From Bacteroidales bacterium (GTDB taxonomy: Bacteria; Bacteroidota; Bacteroidia; Bacteroidales; UBA932), in assembly GCA_017423025.1 (NCBI GenBank), contig JAFPGC010000020.1:1-64000 (forward strand): a stretch of DNA of 64,000 bases, written 5' to 3'. A program made the translations under genes and the position numbers. A model generated the notes under the pieces. That model was not told the origin of the DNA and searched no databases. It worked only from the letters and a program-made list of their open reading frames with translations. Within the stretch, counting starts at the first letter, position 1. Each line of letters starts with the position of its first letter. This document shows, one piece after another, positions 24,149-32,129 of the stretch.

Positions 24149-25288
24149 ATGAAAATACTTTTTGTATTAAATAGTTTTTACGCCACGGGAAACGGCCTTT
24201 CGGCTTCGGCAAGAAGGACGGTAAATGCCTTGAAAGAGGCAGGAGAAGAGGTCAGGGTACTGTCCGGGCCGAATCATGACCCGAATGGTCCTCAGCCGGA
24301 TTACGCACTCAAAGAGTTCTTTTTCCCCATTGTCCAGCCCCTCATCACTACCAACGGATACCAATTCGCCAGTACCGATACGCGCATTGTAGAAGAGGCG
24401 GTCCGCTGGGCCGATGTCATCCACATGGAAGAGCCGTTCGTCCTTGAAATAAGGACGGCGAAGATTGCCCGCAGACTGGGGAAACCCATCACCGGAACCT
24501 ATCATCTTCACCCCGAGAATATCTTCTTTTCCCTGGGAATGGGCAATTGGAAACTGCCCAATCAGATTATGCTGAATCTCTGGAAGAACTTGTGCTTCAA
24601 CAAATGGAAGTATGTCCAGTGTCCCACCCAAAATGTCAAGGACCGCCTGGAAGCCAACGGTTTCAAGGCCGATTTGAGAGTCATTTCCAATGGCCTTGTT
24701 CCCGATGCCTGCATACGCGTTCCCCATCAGAACCAGCCCTTCCTGCTCATCTGCATCGGCCGCCTGTCCGGAGAAAAGTCCCCGTACACCCTCCTGGAAG
24801 CCATGAAACATAGTTCATACGCCAAAAATATCCAGCTGTTTTTTGCCGGCAAAGGTCCCGAAGAGAAAAAGGTCCGCAAAATGGCAAAGAAACTCTATGA
24901 AGATGGAGTCGTGGCCTATGAACCCCTCTTTGATTTTATGGACAGGGACGGGCTCAGAAATCTGGCCGCCAAGGCCGATCTGGCCATCCACTGCGCTACC
25001 ATAGAGGTGGAAGGCCTTTCCATTATGGAAGCAATGCAGCAGGGCGTAGTGCCCATCATCGCCGATGGACCTATTACCGGCACCCATCAGTTCGCCATCG
25101 ATGAACGCAGCCGCTTTGCCCAGAAGGATGCCGTTGAACTGGCGCAGAAGATTGACTGGTGGCTCTCCCACCCCGCCGAACTGGAGGCAGCCCGTGGCGC
25201 CTATGTGGAGGAAATGAAGAAATATTCCATTGAGTATTCTGTCCGTGAACTGATCAAGATGTTCAGGGATGCAACCCAGGAAAAATGA
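24149..25288 (+). CDS. Family 4 glycosyltransferase
   Basis: 379 residues with a GT-B fold. The N-terminal Rossmann domain begins MKILFVLNSFYATGNGLSAS, and the C-terminal GT4 domain includes LICIGRLSGEKSPYTLLEAM, the E-x7-E region EGLSIMEAMQQG and a VPIIADGP strand. No signal peptide, so cytosolic, facing lipid or polysaccharide acceptors at the membrane. The group is close to GTs that add sugars to diacylglycerol or sphingolipid-type acceptors, but that is a guess. Its stop overlaps the start of a PCMD protein (ATGA), an unexpected partner. Confidence 0.85.
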   Translation: MKILFVLNSFYATGNGLSASARRTVNALKEAGEEVRVLSGPNHDPNGPQPDYALKEFFFPIVQPLITTNGYQFASTDTRIVEEAVRWADVIHMEEPFVLEIRTAKIARRLGKPITGTYHLHPENIFFSLGMGNWKLPNQIMLNLWKNLCFNKWKYVQCPTQNVKDRLEANGFKADLRVISNGLVPDACIRVPHQNQPFLLICIGRLSGEKSPYTLLEAMKHSSYAKNIQLFFAGKGPEEKKVRKMAKKLYEDGVVAYEPLFDFMDRDGLRNLAAKADLAIHCATIEVEGLSIMEAMQQGVVPIIADGPITGTHQFAIDERSRFAQKDAVELAQKIDWWLSHPAELEAARGAYVEEMKKYSIEYSVRELIKMFRDATQEK

Positions 25289-26028
25289 TGAAAAAAGTAC
25301 TGCTTCTCGCAGGAGTTTTCTTCCTGCTTTCTCCGGCGCTATATGCCCAGCACCAGTTGGAAGGCCTCTCCCTGGACCAGTGGGAGAAGAATGGTAAAGT
25401 ATGGTATGCAAAAGGCTGGGACTCCGGCAATAAAGGCACATCGACCCTCGGAAAGAATGTGACAGAGCCGGATGAGGAGTACCTAGCCGTCAAGGGCCCC
25501 GGGAAAAAGGCTGCACGTCTTAGAAGTGAATTCATCGGCGTTATGGGCATCGGCAAATTTGCGGCGGCCTGCTTGTATACAGGAAAATTCGTCAAAGTGA
25601 TTGGAACCAGCGGTTCCCAGTTTTCTTTCGGGGTTCCCTTTGACCAAAGGCCCAAATCCCTGCACGGGTATTACGCCTATACGCCTGGCACCATTGACTA
25701 TGCCTCCAAGAGCATGAAATCCAAAATGGGCACGACGGATCACGGAAACATTGATATCTATCTGACCGTTTGGGAAAAACCCTTCCTCATTGATAACACC
25801 AAGGATATTGATCTGAATCCCAAGACTCCCGGGGTTATCGGATATGGCGTATTAGACCTGAGTTCCGCCACCAATGGATATGTGGAATTTGATATCCCCA
25901 TCCAGTATACCAGCGACGCTACGCCAACTTACATAGGGATTATGGCCTCTTCCAGCAGATGGGGAGGCGTATTCACCGGTTCTACCAAGAGCATCCTTTA
26001 TCTGGACGAACTGGAGCTTCGCTATTAA
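25285..26028 (+). CDS. Secreted PCMD (putative carbohydrate metabolism domain) protein
   Basis: 247 residues with signal peptide MKKVLLLAGVFFLLSPALYA before QHQLEG. The body matches the PCMD fold: WEKNGKVWYAKGWDSGNKG, the PFDQRPKSLHGYYAYTPG core and a terminal SILYLDELELRY. In Bacteroidota such proteins are surface proteins, often near polysaccharide-use loci; here it is coupled to a cytosolic GT4, so the pairing is unusual. The length is short for the family. The catalytic role is unproven. Confidence 0.78.
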   Translation: MMKKVLLLAGVFFLLSPALYAQHQLEGLSLDQWEKNGKVWYAKGWDSGNKGTSTLGKNVTEPDEEYLAVKGPGKKAARLRSEFIGVMGIGKFAAACLYTGKFVKVIGTSGSQFSFGVPFDQRPKSLHGYYAYTPGTIDYASKSMKSKMGTTDHGNIDIYLTVWEKPFLIDNTKDIDLNPKTPGVIGYGVLDLSSATNGYVEFDIPIQYTSDATPTYIGIMASSSRWGGVFTGSTKSILYLDELELRY

Positions 26029-26033
26029 TCTTC

Positions 26034-28076
26034 TTATTCCTGAGGCTTGATGTTCCCTGCGGGGGTATGGGCCTCATCGGCCACGCCGCTTACGATTCCA
26101 CTGAATTCCTTCCCTGCGCCGTAGGCCCCGTTGAAGTTTTTACCGCTCACGTCCGACGTGGGCGGAATTCGTGTTACGTCGGGTAAGACGAAGCCGGGAA
26201 TGACCTCCAGAAGTGCAGGACGATCCACAAAGCCGGCCAACGGGTTGACAGGGTCTGCGAAGCCGGGATTCTCGACGGTTTTCCAGTTATCACTCATATG
26301 CGAGATGAAATTGGCCGTTCCGCTGATGTCATCGTTATAATAATGGTCGCTCCACACTACCTTCTCAAAGGCCCAGCGGACATTATAAAACACATTGCGG
26401 ATGAATACGTTACGCTGCGGTTCGGCCGGATCTCCTTCGTAGTAGGAAGCGAATTCCGGGTAATGGGCCCGGAAGGCGGGTCCGTCCACCAGATCTACCG
26501 AATCCTTGTGGGCAATAAGCCGGTCGGCTCCCCAGGTTTTGAGCCGTCCATCCGTCTTGACAGCCGCGCAGGGTAAGTTCATGAAGATATTGTCGTGGTA
26601 ACGGATGTCACTGCCGCCACCAATCTGAACGGGCGGAGAAGTGATGTTGCGGAAAATGTTCCCGTAGGCTTCCACCGCACCGGATCCGTCATCGTGGTAG
26701 AGTGCCCGGACATTGAACGGCACTTCGATGTCGTGGAAATAATTGCCTCTGATGACACTCCCCCGCTGGGCGGGATTGCGGCCGTGGTAGAGCGCACCGT
26801 TGTCTTCAATATCCAGACAGACGTGGTGGACATTGTTGTATTCTACCGTCTGGTCGTTTCCCAGCATCAGGATGGCCATAGTGGCCGAATGGTAGAATTC
26901 GCAGCCGGAAATGCGGTTTCCAAGACCGCTCATAGCCACGCCAACCCTGTACTGCATCTCGATACGGTTGAAATTGTGGATGATGCAGTTCTCCACATAA
27001 TTGTCTCCCCGGACAATATTTCGCCGGTCACCGCCACCCAGTTCGACGGCTCCGGCTCCCAGGTCGTACAGTTCGCAGCCAGAAAGACCACAACGGCGAC
27101 AGGCGGAGTCAATGACGGCCGCCACGTGTCCCATTCCGTGAATATCGCACTCCTGAATCTGGCACTCATGGCAACCAAGCATACGTACCGCATCTCCGCG
27201 TGAGCAGGCGAATTCCACGCCGGAAATCACCACTCCGCTGCAGGCAGTCATCTTCACCAGCGGATCCTTTAGAAGGCTTATTTCAATCCGGCGGATTCCC
27301 TTCGGAAGCATCAGCCAGGCCCGCTTTCTTTCGGTATCCAGGGCATATTCTCCCGGAAGGGTCACTTCTTCGGGGATATTCAGAATCTTCCAGCGCTGGA
27401 ATTTCTCTCCCTTTTGCTTGCCAAAACCATAATTGGTGAGACTTCCCGCCTCCAGCGTCTTATCCTTTCCAATGTGTGCAACGGGAACCATCTCGGTAGT
27501 CCATCCGAAGCGGAAACAGCCCCATAGCCAGCCAAGTTGTGGGTCTTTCCATTCCAACGGGCGATCTTGGGTAAAGCCGATAACTCCATAACCATCCCCG
27601 GTTTGGGGGCGGATGCGGCCCCTTCCGGGAATCAGGACGGTATCCAGGGGAAGCGCAGATTCGTCAGGCCATTGGCTCAGACGCATCGGCACTCCGTCGG
27701 CAAAGAGTTCCGACCAGGAGGGACCTGTCAGATGGGGATCTCCCTTCGGGGTAAGGGCGCCCAGTGGATATCGGCCCAAATTCAAAGTACGGACGCCTTT
27801 GGCGTATCCCCGTGCCCTGCGCAGCCGCCAGCGGGAAATGCGCTCTCCGCCGCTCAGGGTAGCCCCTTCGCCCAGGATGACCAGATTCTCTTTCCCTTCT
27901 ATACAAAGTGTCTCCTTGAGGCGATACACGCCTTTACGGAGCACGATGGTATCTCCGGCAGAGGCTTCATTCACAGCCTTTTGCAGCTGGGAGCTTTTCC
28001 TTACACGAATCTGCCTGGCATCCACTCCGGAGTAAAGCAAAAGCAGTACAAATAAAGCAAGTCCGTACTTTTTCAT
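26034..28076 (-). CDS. Secreted right-handed beta-helix protein (putative polysaccharide lyase/hydrolase)
   Basis: 680 residues with signal peptide MKKYGLALFVLLLLYSGVDA. The start of the mature protein (SSQLQKAVNEASAGDTIVLR then KGVYRLKETL) is the classic beginning of Pectate_lyase_3/DUF1565 beta-helix proteins. From residue ~270 to 560 many short strands with Asn ladders (CEFYHSATMAILMLGN, ENCIIHNFN) indicate coils. The middle insertion (~80-260) is an accessory beta domain. Chondroitinase-B-like or other glycan-cleaving activity is likely but substrate and catalytic residues cannot be assigned. It is a single gene convergent with the PCMD gene. Confidence 0.78.
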   Translation of the reverse strand: MKKYGLALFVLLLLYSGVDARQIRVRKSSQLQKAVNEASAGDTIVLRKGVYRLKETLCIEGKENLVILGEGATLSGGERISRWRLRRARGYAKGVRTLNLGRYPLGALTPKGDPHLTGPSWSELFADGVPMRLSQWPDESALPLDTVLIPGRGRIRPQTGDGYGVIGFTQDRPLEWKDPQLGWLWGCFRFGWTTEMVPVAHIGKDKTLEAGSLTNYGFGKQKGEKFQRWKILNIPEEVTLPGEYALDTERKRAWLMLPKGIRRIEISLLKDPLVKMTACSGVVISGVEFACSRGDAVRMLGCHECQIQECDIHGMGHVAAVIDSACRRCGLSGCELYDLGAGAVELGGGDRRNIVRGDNYVENCIIHNFNRIEMQYRVGVAMSGLGNRISGCEFYHSATMAILMLGNDQTVEYNNVHHVCLDIEDNGALYHGRNPAQRGSVIRGNYFHDIEVPFNVRALYHDDGSGAVEAYGNIFRNITSPPVQIGGGSDIRYHDNIFMNLPCAAVKTDGRLKTWGADRLIAHKDSVDLVDGPAFRAHYPEFASYYEGDPAEPQRNVFIRNVFYNVRWAFEKVVWSDHYYNDDISGTANFISHMSDNWKTVENPGFADPVNPLAGFVDRPALLEVIPGFVLPDVTRIPPTSDVSGKNFNGAYGAGKEFSGIVSGVADEAHTPAGNIKPQE

Positions 28077-28125
28077 TATTCTCTTCTTTTCAACATATAA
28101 AGTTACTTATTTTTCCAATAATTGC

Positions 28126-28133
28126 TATCTTTG
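28126..28133 (+). promoter_or_regulatory. -7 box of the first GNAT-like gene
   Basis: TATCTTTG, 19 bases before the ATG at 28153. No clear -33 box. Confidence 0.55.
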
Positions 28134-28152
28134 CCAACGATAACGCGCGAAA

Positions 28153-29295
28153 ATGAAACCTGAAACAACCATTATCCCCGTACAGGGGAAAAAACTACTC
28201 AAAGCTTTTATCCGTTTCCCGCTGGACCTCTATAAGGATTGTGAGAACTGGGTCCCGCCTTTTGAAAGCGACGAATTCAAGTCCCTTGGGCCTGACAATC
28301 CTTCCCTCGAATTCTGCGAAAAGGAGCTGTTTCTGGCCTATCAAGGCAAAAAGATAGTTGGACGCGTGGCTGCCATCATCAACCACCGGGCCAACAAGAA
28401 ATTCAATGAAAACACCGTCCGCTTTGGCTGGATAGACTTCATAGAAGATTTTGATGTGGCCAAAGCCCTCATTGATACGGTTGTCGTATGGGGTGCCAAA
28501 CGCGGGGCCACTCAGATCAAAGGTCCCCTGGGTTTCACGGATATGGACCGCGAGGGCCTGCTGGTAGATGGCTTCGAAAACGAGAGCCCGTTTACCGTCA
28601 TTTACAACTATCCCTACTACCCCGAGTATCTGGAGCGGATGGGCTTCACCAAAGATGCAGACTGGACGCAGCGCTTCCTCAATTTCACGGAAGAACTGCC
28701 GCCCATGTACATGTATGCCGATGTCATCGAAAAACGCTTCGGCCTGCGCATTTTCCTCGCCCGCAACCTCAAGGAGATGGCCCGGCGCGGCCGTGAGATG
28801 TTCCATGTGCTCAATGCCGCCTTTGAGCCGCTATATGAGTACACCAAACTCTCCGAAGAGCAGATTGACGGTTACGTCAAGCAGTATGTCCCGGTCATGA
28901 ACAAAGACCTGGTGGCCTTTGTGGTAAATGAGAAAGACGAACTTGTTGCCTTTACCGTGACCATGCCGCACATCAGCGCCGGCGTCCGCAAGGCCAAGGG
29001 CCGTATTTTCCCCTTCGGCTGGATGCACATCCTCCCCTCGCTCAATGCCAAGAAGAACCATATCACCGAGGGCCTTCTCATTGGCGTACTGCCGGAATAC
29101 CAGGCCAAAGGCGCCGCCCTGCTCATGACCAAGTACCTGCATGAAAATTTCATCCGCCTGGGAATCAGACGGATGTTAATGAACCCGCAGCTGGAAGAAA
29201 ACTACAAGGTGCAGACGCTCTTCGAGCCCTACGACCCGCAGCCGTATCAACGTCGCCGCAGTTATGTAAGGGAGATCAAGGCCGAAAGCCTCTAA
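28153..29295 (+). CDS. GNAT-like acyltransferase, first paralogue
   Basis: 380 residues. It shares a distinctive N-terminal half with the protein at 46050-47180: FPLDLYKDCENWVPPFESDE versus FALDLYKGNPYFVPPLYADE, GPLGFTDMDREGLLVDG versus GPLNFSDLEREGMLVEG, and YNYPYYPEYLE versus YNFPYYKDHVE. The C-terminal part (LLIGVLPEYQAKGAALLM) has the V-x-P-x-x-x-x-x-G acetyl-CoA/acyl-donor motif of GNAT folds. No membrane helix. It is convergent with and overlaps by four bases a dedicated ACP gene, next to an acyl-AMP ligase. That suggests an acyl-ACP-dependent N-acyltransferase, for example in lipid (ceramide-like or aminolipid) synthesis; inference. Confidence 0.7.
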   Translation: MKPETTIIPVQGKKLLKAFIRFPLDLYKDCENWVPPFESDEFKSLGPDNPSLEFCEKELFLAYQGKKIVGRVAAIINHRANKKFNENTVRFGWIDFIEDFDVAKALIDTVVVWGAKRGATQIKGPLGFTDMDREGLLVDGFENESPFTVIYNYPYYPEYLERMGFTKDADWTQRFLNFTEELPPMYMYADVIEKRFGLRIFLARNLKEMARRGREMFHVLNAAFEPLYEYTKLSEEQIDGYVKQYVPVMNKDLVAFVVNEKDELVAFTVTMPHISAGVRKAKGRIFPFGWMHILPSLNAKKNHITEGLLIGVLPEYQAKGAALLMTKYLHENFIRLGIRRMLMNPQLEENYKVQTLFEPYDPQPYQRRRSYVREIKAESL

Positions 29296-29537
29296 CCTCT
29301 CTCCTGGATAATCGTGTCACACACTTCCCCGACGGTTACCGGCAACGGTTTTCCTTCGGGGAATCTCATTTGGAATTTCTCCTCCGAAGCCAGGGCCAGG
29401 AGCATCATGGAAAGTGAGTCGATACCGAGCTCGCGAACGAGCTCAGTATCGTAGGTCACTGTAGACATGTCGGTCTTGGGCCGGATGACGGACAGAACCT
29501 CCTTGAGGCCTGCCAGCACTTCTTCACGCGTCATCAT
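29292..29537 (-). CDS. Acyl carrier protein (dedicated, GNAT/ligase locus)
   Basis: 81 residues with the phosphopantetheine site Ser41 in ELGIDSLSMML. Acidic and helical as expected. It overlaps the ligase gene by an ATGA junction and the GNAT-like gene at its 3' end by four bases. Since the housekeeping FabF-linked ACP usually sits with fab genes, this is likely a special-purpose carrier loaded by the neighbouring ligase. Sequence alone cannot name the acyl group. Confidence 0.9.
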   Translation of the reverse strand: MMTREEVLAGLKEVLSVIRPKTDMSTVTYDTELVRELGIDSLSMMLLALASEEKFQMRFPEGKPLPVTVGEVCDTIIQERG

Positions 29538-31030
29538 ACGCGGCTCACTTTCATACTGCCGGTGCGCTTGAAGTCTTCCGTACGCACGGTCACTTTACGG
29601 ATCTGGTGGGTAGTAGGCAGCGTGGCGTTCACCTTGTCCACCAGGTTCTTCATATAGGCTTCCACTTCCTCGAAAGGCTTGCCTTCAAAGGCCGGCATCA
29701 GAGGCAGAATCTCGATGGCAATGACCTGGTTGCCTTCCACCGTGTCTTCCTTCACCATGGCGTCGCGCACGCAAGGATCGGCATAGAAGGGCTCTTCCAG
29801 GGCCTCGGGGCTCACATTCTCACCATTGGCCAGCACAATGATATTCTTGATGCGGCCGGTGATATAGAGGAATCCGTCCTCGTCAAAGCGGCAAAGGTCG
29901 CCGGTGCGCAGCCAGCCGTCGGGAGTAAGGGATTCAGCCGTACGCTCGGGGTCCTTGTAGTATCCGGAGAACACATTGTCACCCTTGACCCAAAGCTCGC
30001 CATCTACCAGTTTGGCCTCCTGACCGGGATAAACGCGGCCGATGGAAGTGGGATTGGTGAGAGGATATGCATTGGCCGATGTGAGGTTGGCGCTTTCCGT
30101 AAGGCCGTAGCCAAAGCAGAAGGTAACGCCCAGTTTGGTAAAGATCTCGGTCAGGCGCGGCGGCACATTGGCGGCGCCGGAGATAATCATGCGCAGCTGG
30201 CCACCCAGGAACTGGGGACCATACATCTTCACCAGGCCGGCCAGGATATCGCAGATACCCGGCACAATGATGAGAATGGTGGGTTTGATGGCCGGAAGCT
30301 TGCCCACGGCAGCCTTCATATCCTCGCAGGTGAACATAAGGTTACCGGAATAGAAGCAGCCCATGCAACCGGCAATGAGGCCGAATACGTGGCTCAGAGG
30401 AAGCAGGGCCAGATAGCGGTGCACGCCGATGATGGGGCCCGGTTTGAAGATGGTGTTGAAGTTGCCTCTCATGAGGGCCCTGTGCGAAAGGACAGCACCC
30501 TTGGGGGCACCCGTAGTTCCGCCGGTGAAGAAGATGGCGGCGGGGCTGTCGGGATCGATATCGGCCGAAGGGACGCCCGTTTCTGCAATGGAAGCAGCCG
30601 GGAGCACCTTGGTGCCCTGGATCTTGGCGGTGAGGGGCATGAATTCCTCGCGTACGAAGATGGCGGCGATGTCAAACTTCATGCAGCAGCCTACCACGGC
30701 CATTTCCGGCAGGGAGGCAGGGAAATTCATGGCCACGTAACCGGCACTGGTAACGGCCAGGAACAGTTCCATGGCATCCTGGCTGTTGCGGTCGAAGATG
30801 GCGATATGGGAGCCCTTGGGAAGGCCCAGGCCATCGATGAAAGCGCGGCGGCGGGCCACACGCTCACCCAGTTCCTTATAGGTAATGGTGTTGGTCATGT
30901 CGGAAATGGCCGGATTGTCGGCATATTCCTTGGTGAACCAGTCTACGAACTGCCCCATGGTGGGCAGATAAGGAAGGCGGTCAATCTCTTCCTTCGGCAA
31001 CAGAGAATAGAAATACTCTTCGTTTGTCAT
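29534..31030 (-). CDS. AMP-forming acyl-ACP/acyl-CoA ligase (fatty acid ligase family)
   Basis: 498 residues of the ANL superfamily. Motifs: FFTGGTTGAPKGAVLSH (A3, residues 168-184), FGYGLTESA (A5), LRTGDLCRF and GRIKNIIVLANGENVSPE (A7-A8) and the C-terminal catalytic Lys in RTGSMKVSRV. It activates an acid as acyl-AMP and passes it to a thiol. Coupling to the ACP gene (ATGA overlap) argues for ACP rather than CoA as acceptor, which is inference. It is preceded by a serine hydrolase gene 11 bases upstream. Confidence 0.87.
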   Translation of the reverse strand: MTNEEYFYSLLPKEEIDRLPYLPTMGQFVDWFTKEYADNPAISDMTNTITYKELGERVARRRAFIDGLGLPKGSHIAIFDRNSQDAMELFLAVTSAGYVAMNFPASLPEMAVVGCCMKFDIAAIFVREEFMPLTAKIQGTKVLPAASIAETGVPSADIDPDSPAAIFFTGGTTGAPKGAVLSHRALMRGNFNTIFKPGPIIGVHRYLALLPLSHVFGLIAGCMGCFYSGNLMFTCEDMKAAVGKLPAIKPTILIIVPGICDILAGLVKMYGPQFLGGQLRMIISGAANVPPRLTEIFTKLGVTFCFGYGLTESANLTSANAYPLTNPTSIGRVYPGQEAKLVDGELWVKGDNVFSGYYKDPERTAESLTPDGWLRTGDLCRFDEDGFLYITGRIKNIIVLANGENVSPEALEEPFYADPCVRDAMVKEDTVEGNQVIAIEILPLMPAFEGKPFEEVEAYMKNLVDKVNATLPTTHQIRKVTVRTEDFKRTGSMKVSRV

Positions 31031-31041
31031 AAAATAAAGGT

Positions 31042-32127
31042 TTAGTTAATAGTTATAAGTTCTTTTTCCAATTGCATCAGAAGTTCATAACGGTCCCAGT
31101 CATTGCGGTTGGCAAAGATCAGGATCAGAAGATTCTGTTCCGGATACCGGGCGGCCATAATCTTAAAGCCCCCATTGTCTCCGGTATGGTAAATCCTTAA
31201 CGGGGCGCCGTCTTTGGCCGGTTCCAGGAACCATCCATAGCCATACCAGGTATTGGGACGGTTCTGGTAATCACTCCAGGGGCTTCCGCTCACCTGGGTA
31301 TGGGGTGACATGGCCAGGTGCAGCAGTACCTCATCTAAAAGGGCACCGCTGCGAAGAACCTTTTCCCATTTCACGAACTCGTGCGTAGAGGTATACATCC
31401 CGCCGTCAGGCCTGGTGGCAAAGAAGGTCTCTTCCCCAAAGTCGTACTCCTGCCAACCATCGTCGAAGATATACCCGTGAGCGGCGTCGGGACGCTCGTC
31501 GTCCCGGTCGAAGTAATAGGTATCGTCCATGCCGGCCGGGCCGAAGATATGCTTCCGGACATACTCCGTAAACGGCTCTCCGCTAACCCTTTCCACCAGA
31601 AAACCCAGCAAGGTATAGGTGGGATTGATATACTCGTATGCGGTTCCGGGGGGAAAGTGGAGATGGTCCAGGTTTTTTAGGTATTCTACGGCCAAGTCGT
31701 CATCTCCAAAAACCTTCTGTTCCCGCGTCAGATAGCCTCTCTCATCAGGCACTCCGGAAGAATGGCTGAGCAGATGCTTGATACGGATTTCCTTCCAGAT
31801 GGCGCTTTTAAATTCCGGGAAGTAAACGCCTACGGCATCATTCAGGGAAAGCTTCCCTTCCTGAACCAACTGCAGAATAGCAACAGCCGTAAACTGCTTG
31901 GAAACAGACGCTATATTGAAATGCGTATCACCGTCAATGCCGTCGCCATCAAGTCGCGCAATTCCATAACCCTTATCAAAGACGATGTCGTCCCCCTTCA
32001 TCACCAGCACGGCCGCACCGGGTTCATCGGCCGGGAAAAGGGGCTTCAGGATCTGATCCAGGCGGCTTTCCAGGGAGGGCTTGCAGGATACCATAAGCAA
32101 TAGCGTCAAATATAGGAATCGTTTCAT
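31042..32127 (-). CDS. Beta-lactamase-fold serine hydrolase, lipoprotein
   Basis: 361 residues. A signal peptide ends in a lipobox, LLMVSC, so it is a lipoprotein. The penicillin-binding-protein fold shows SVSK (SxxK nucleophile), YEYINP (YxN) and HTGDNGG (third box). The family are D-aminopeptidases, esterases or class C beta-lactamase relatives. The operon with PriA-like and the acyl ligase is odd; an esterase role in acyl lipid turnover is a guess. All three motifs are intact. Confidence 0.84.
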   Translation of the reverse strand: MKRFLYLTLLLMVSCKPSLESRLDQILKPLFPADEPGAAVLVMKGDDIVFDKGYGIARLDGDGIDGDTHFNIASVSKQFTAVAILQLVQEGKLSLNDAVGVYFPEFKSAIWKEIRIKHLLSHSSGVPDERGYLTREQKVFGDDDLAVEYLKNLDHLHFPPGTAYEYINPTYTLLGFLVERVSGEPFTEYVRKHIFGPAGMDDTYYFDRDDERPDAAHGYIFDDGWQEYDFGEETFFATRPDGGMYTSTHEFVKWEKVLRSGALLDEVLLHLAMSPHTQVSGSPWSDYQNRPNTWYGYGWFLEPAKDGAPLRIYHTGDNGGFKIMAARYPEQNLLILIFANRNDWDRYELLMQLEKELITIN

Positions 32128-32129
32128 AA

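Noticed and set aside
29606..31045. 479-residue plus-strand open frame opposite the acyl-AMP ligase
   Set aside because: It mirrors the strongly codon-biased ligase gene on the other strand and has no domain, so it is a shadow.
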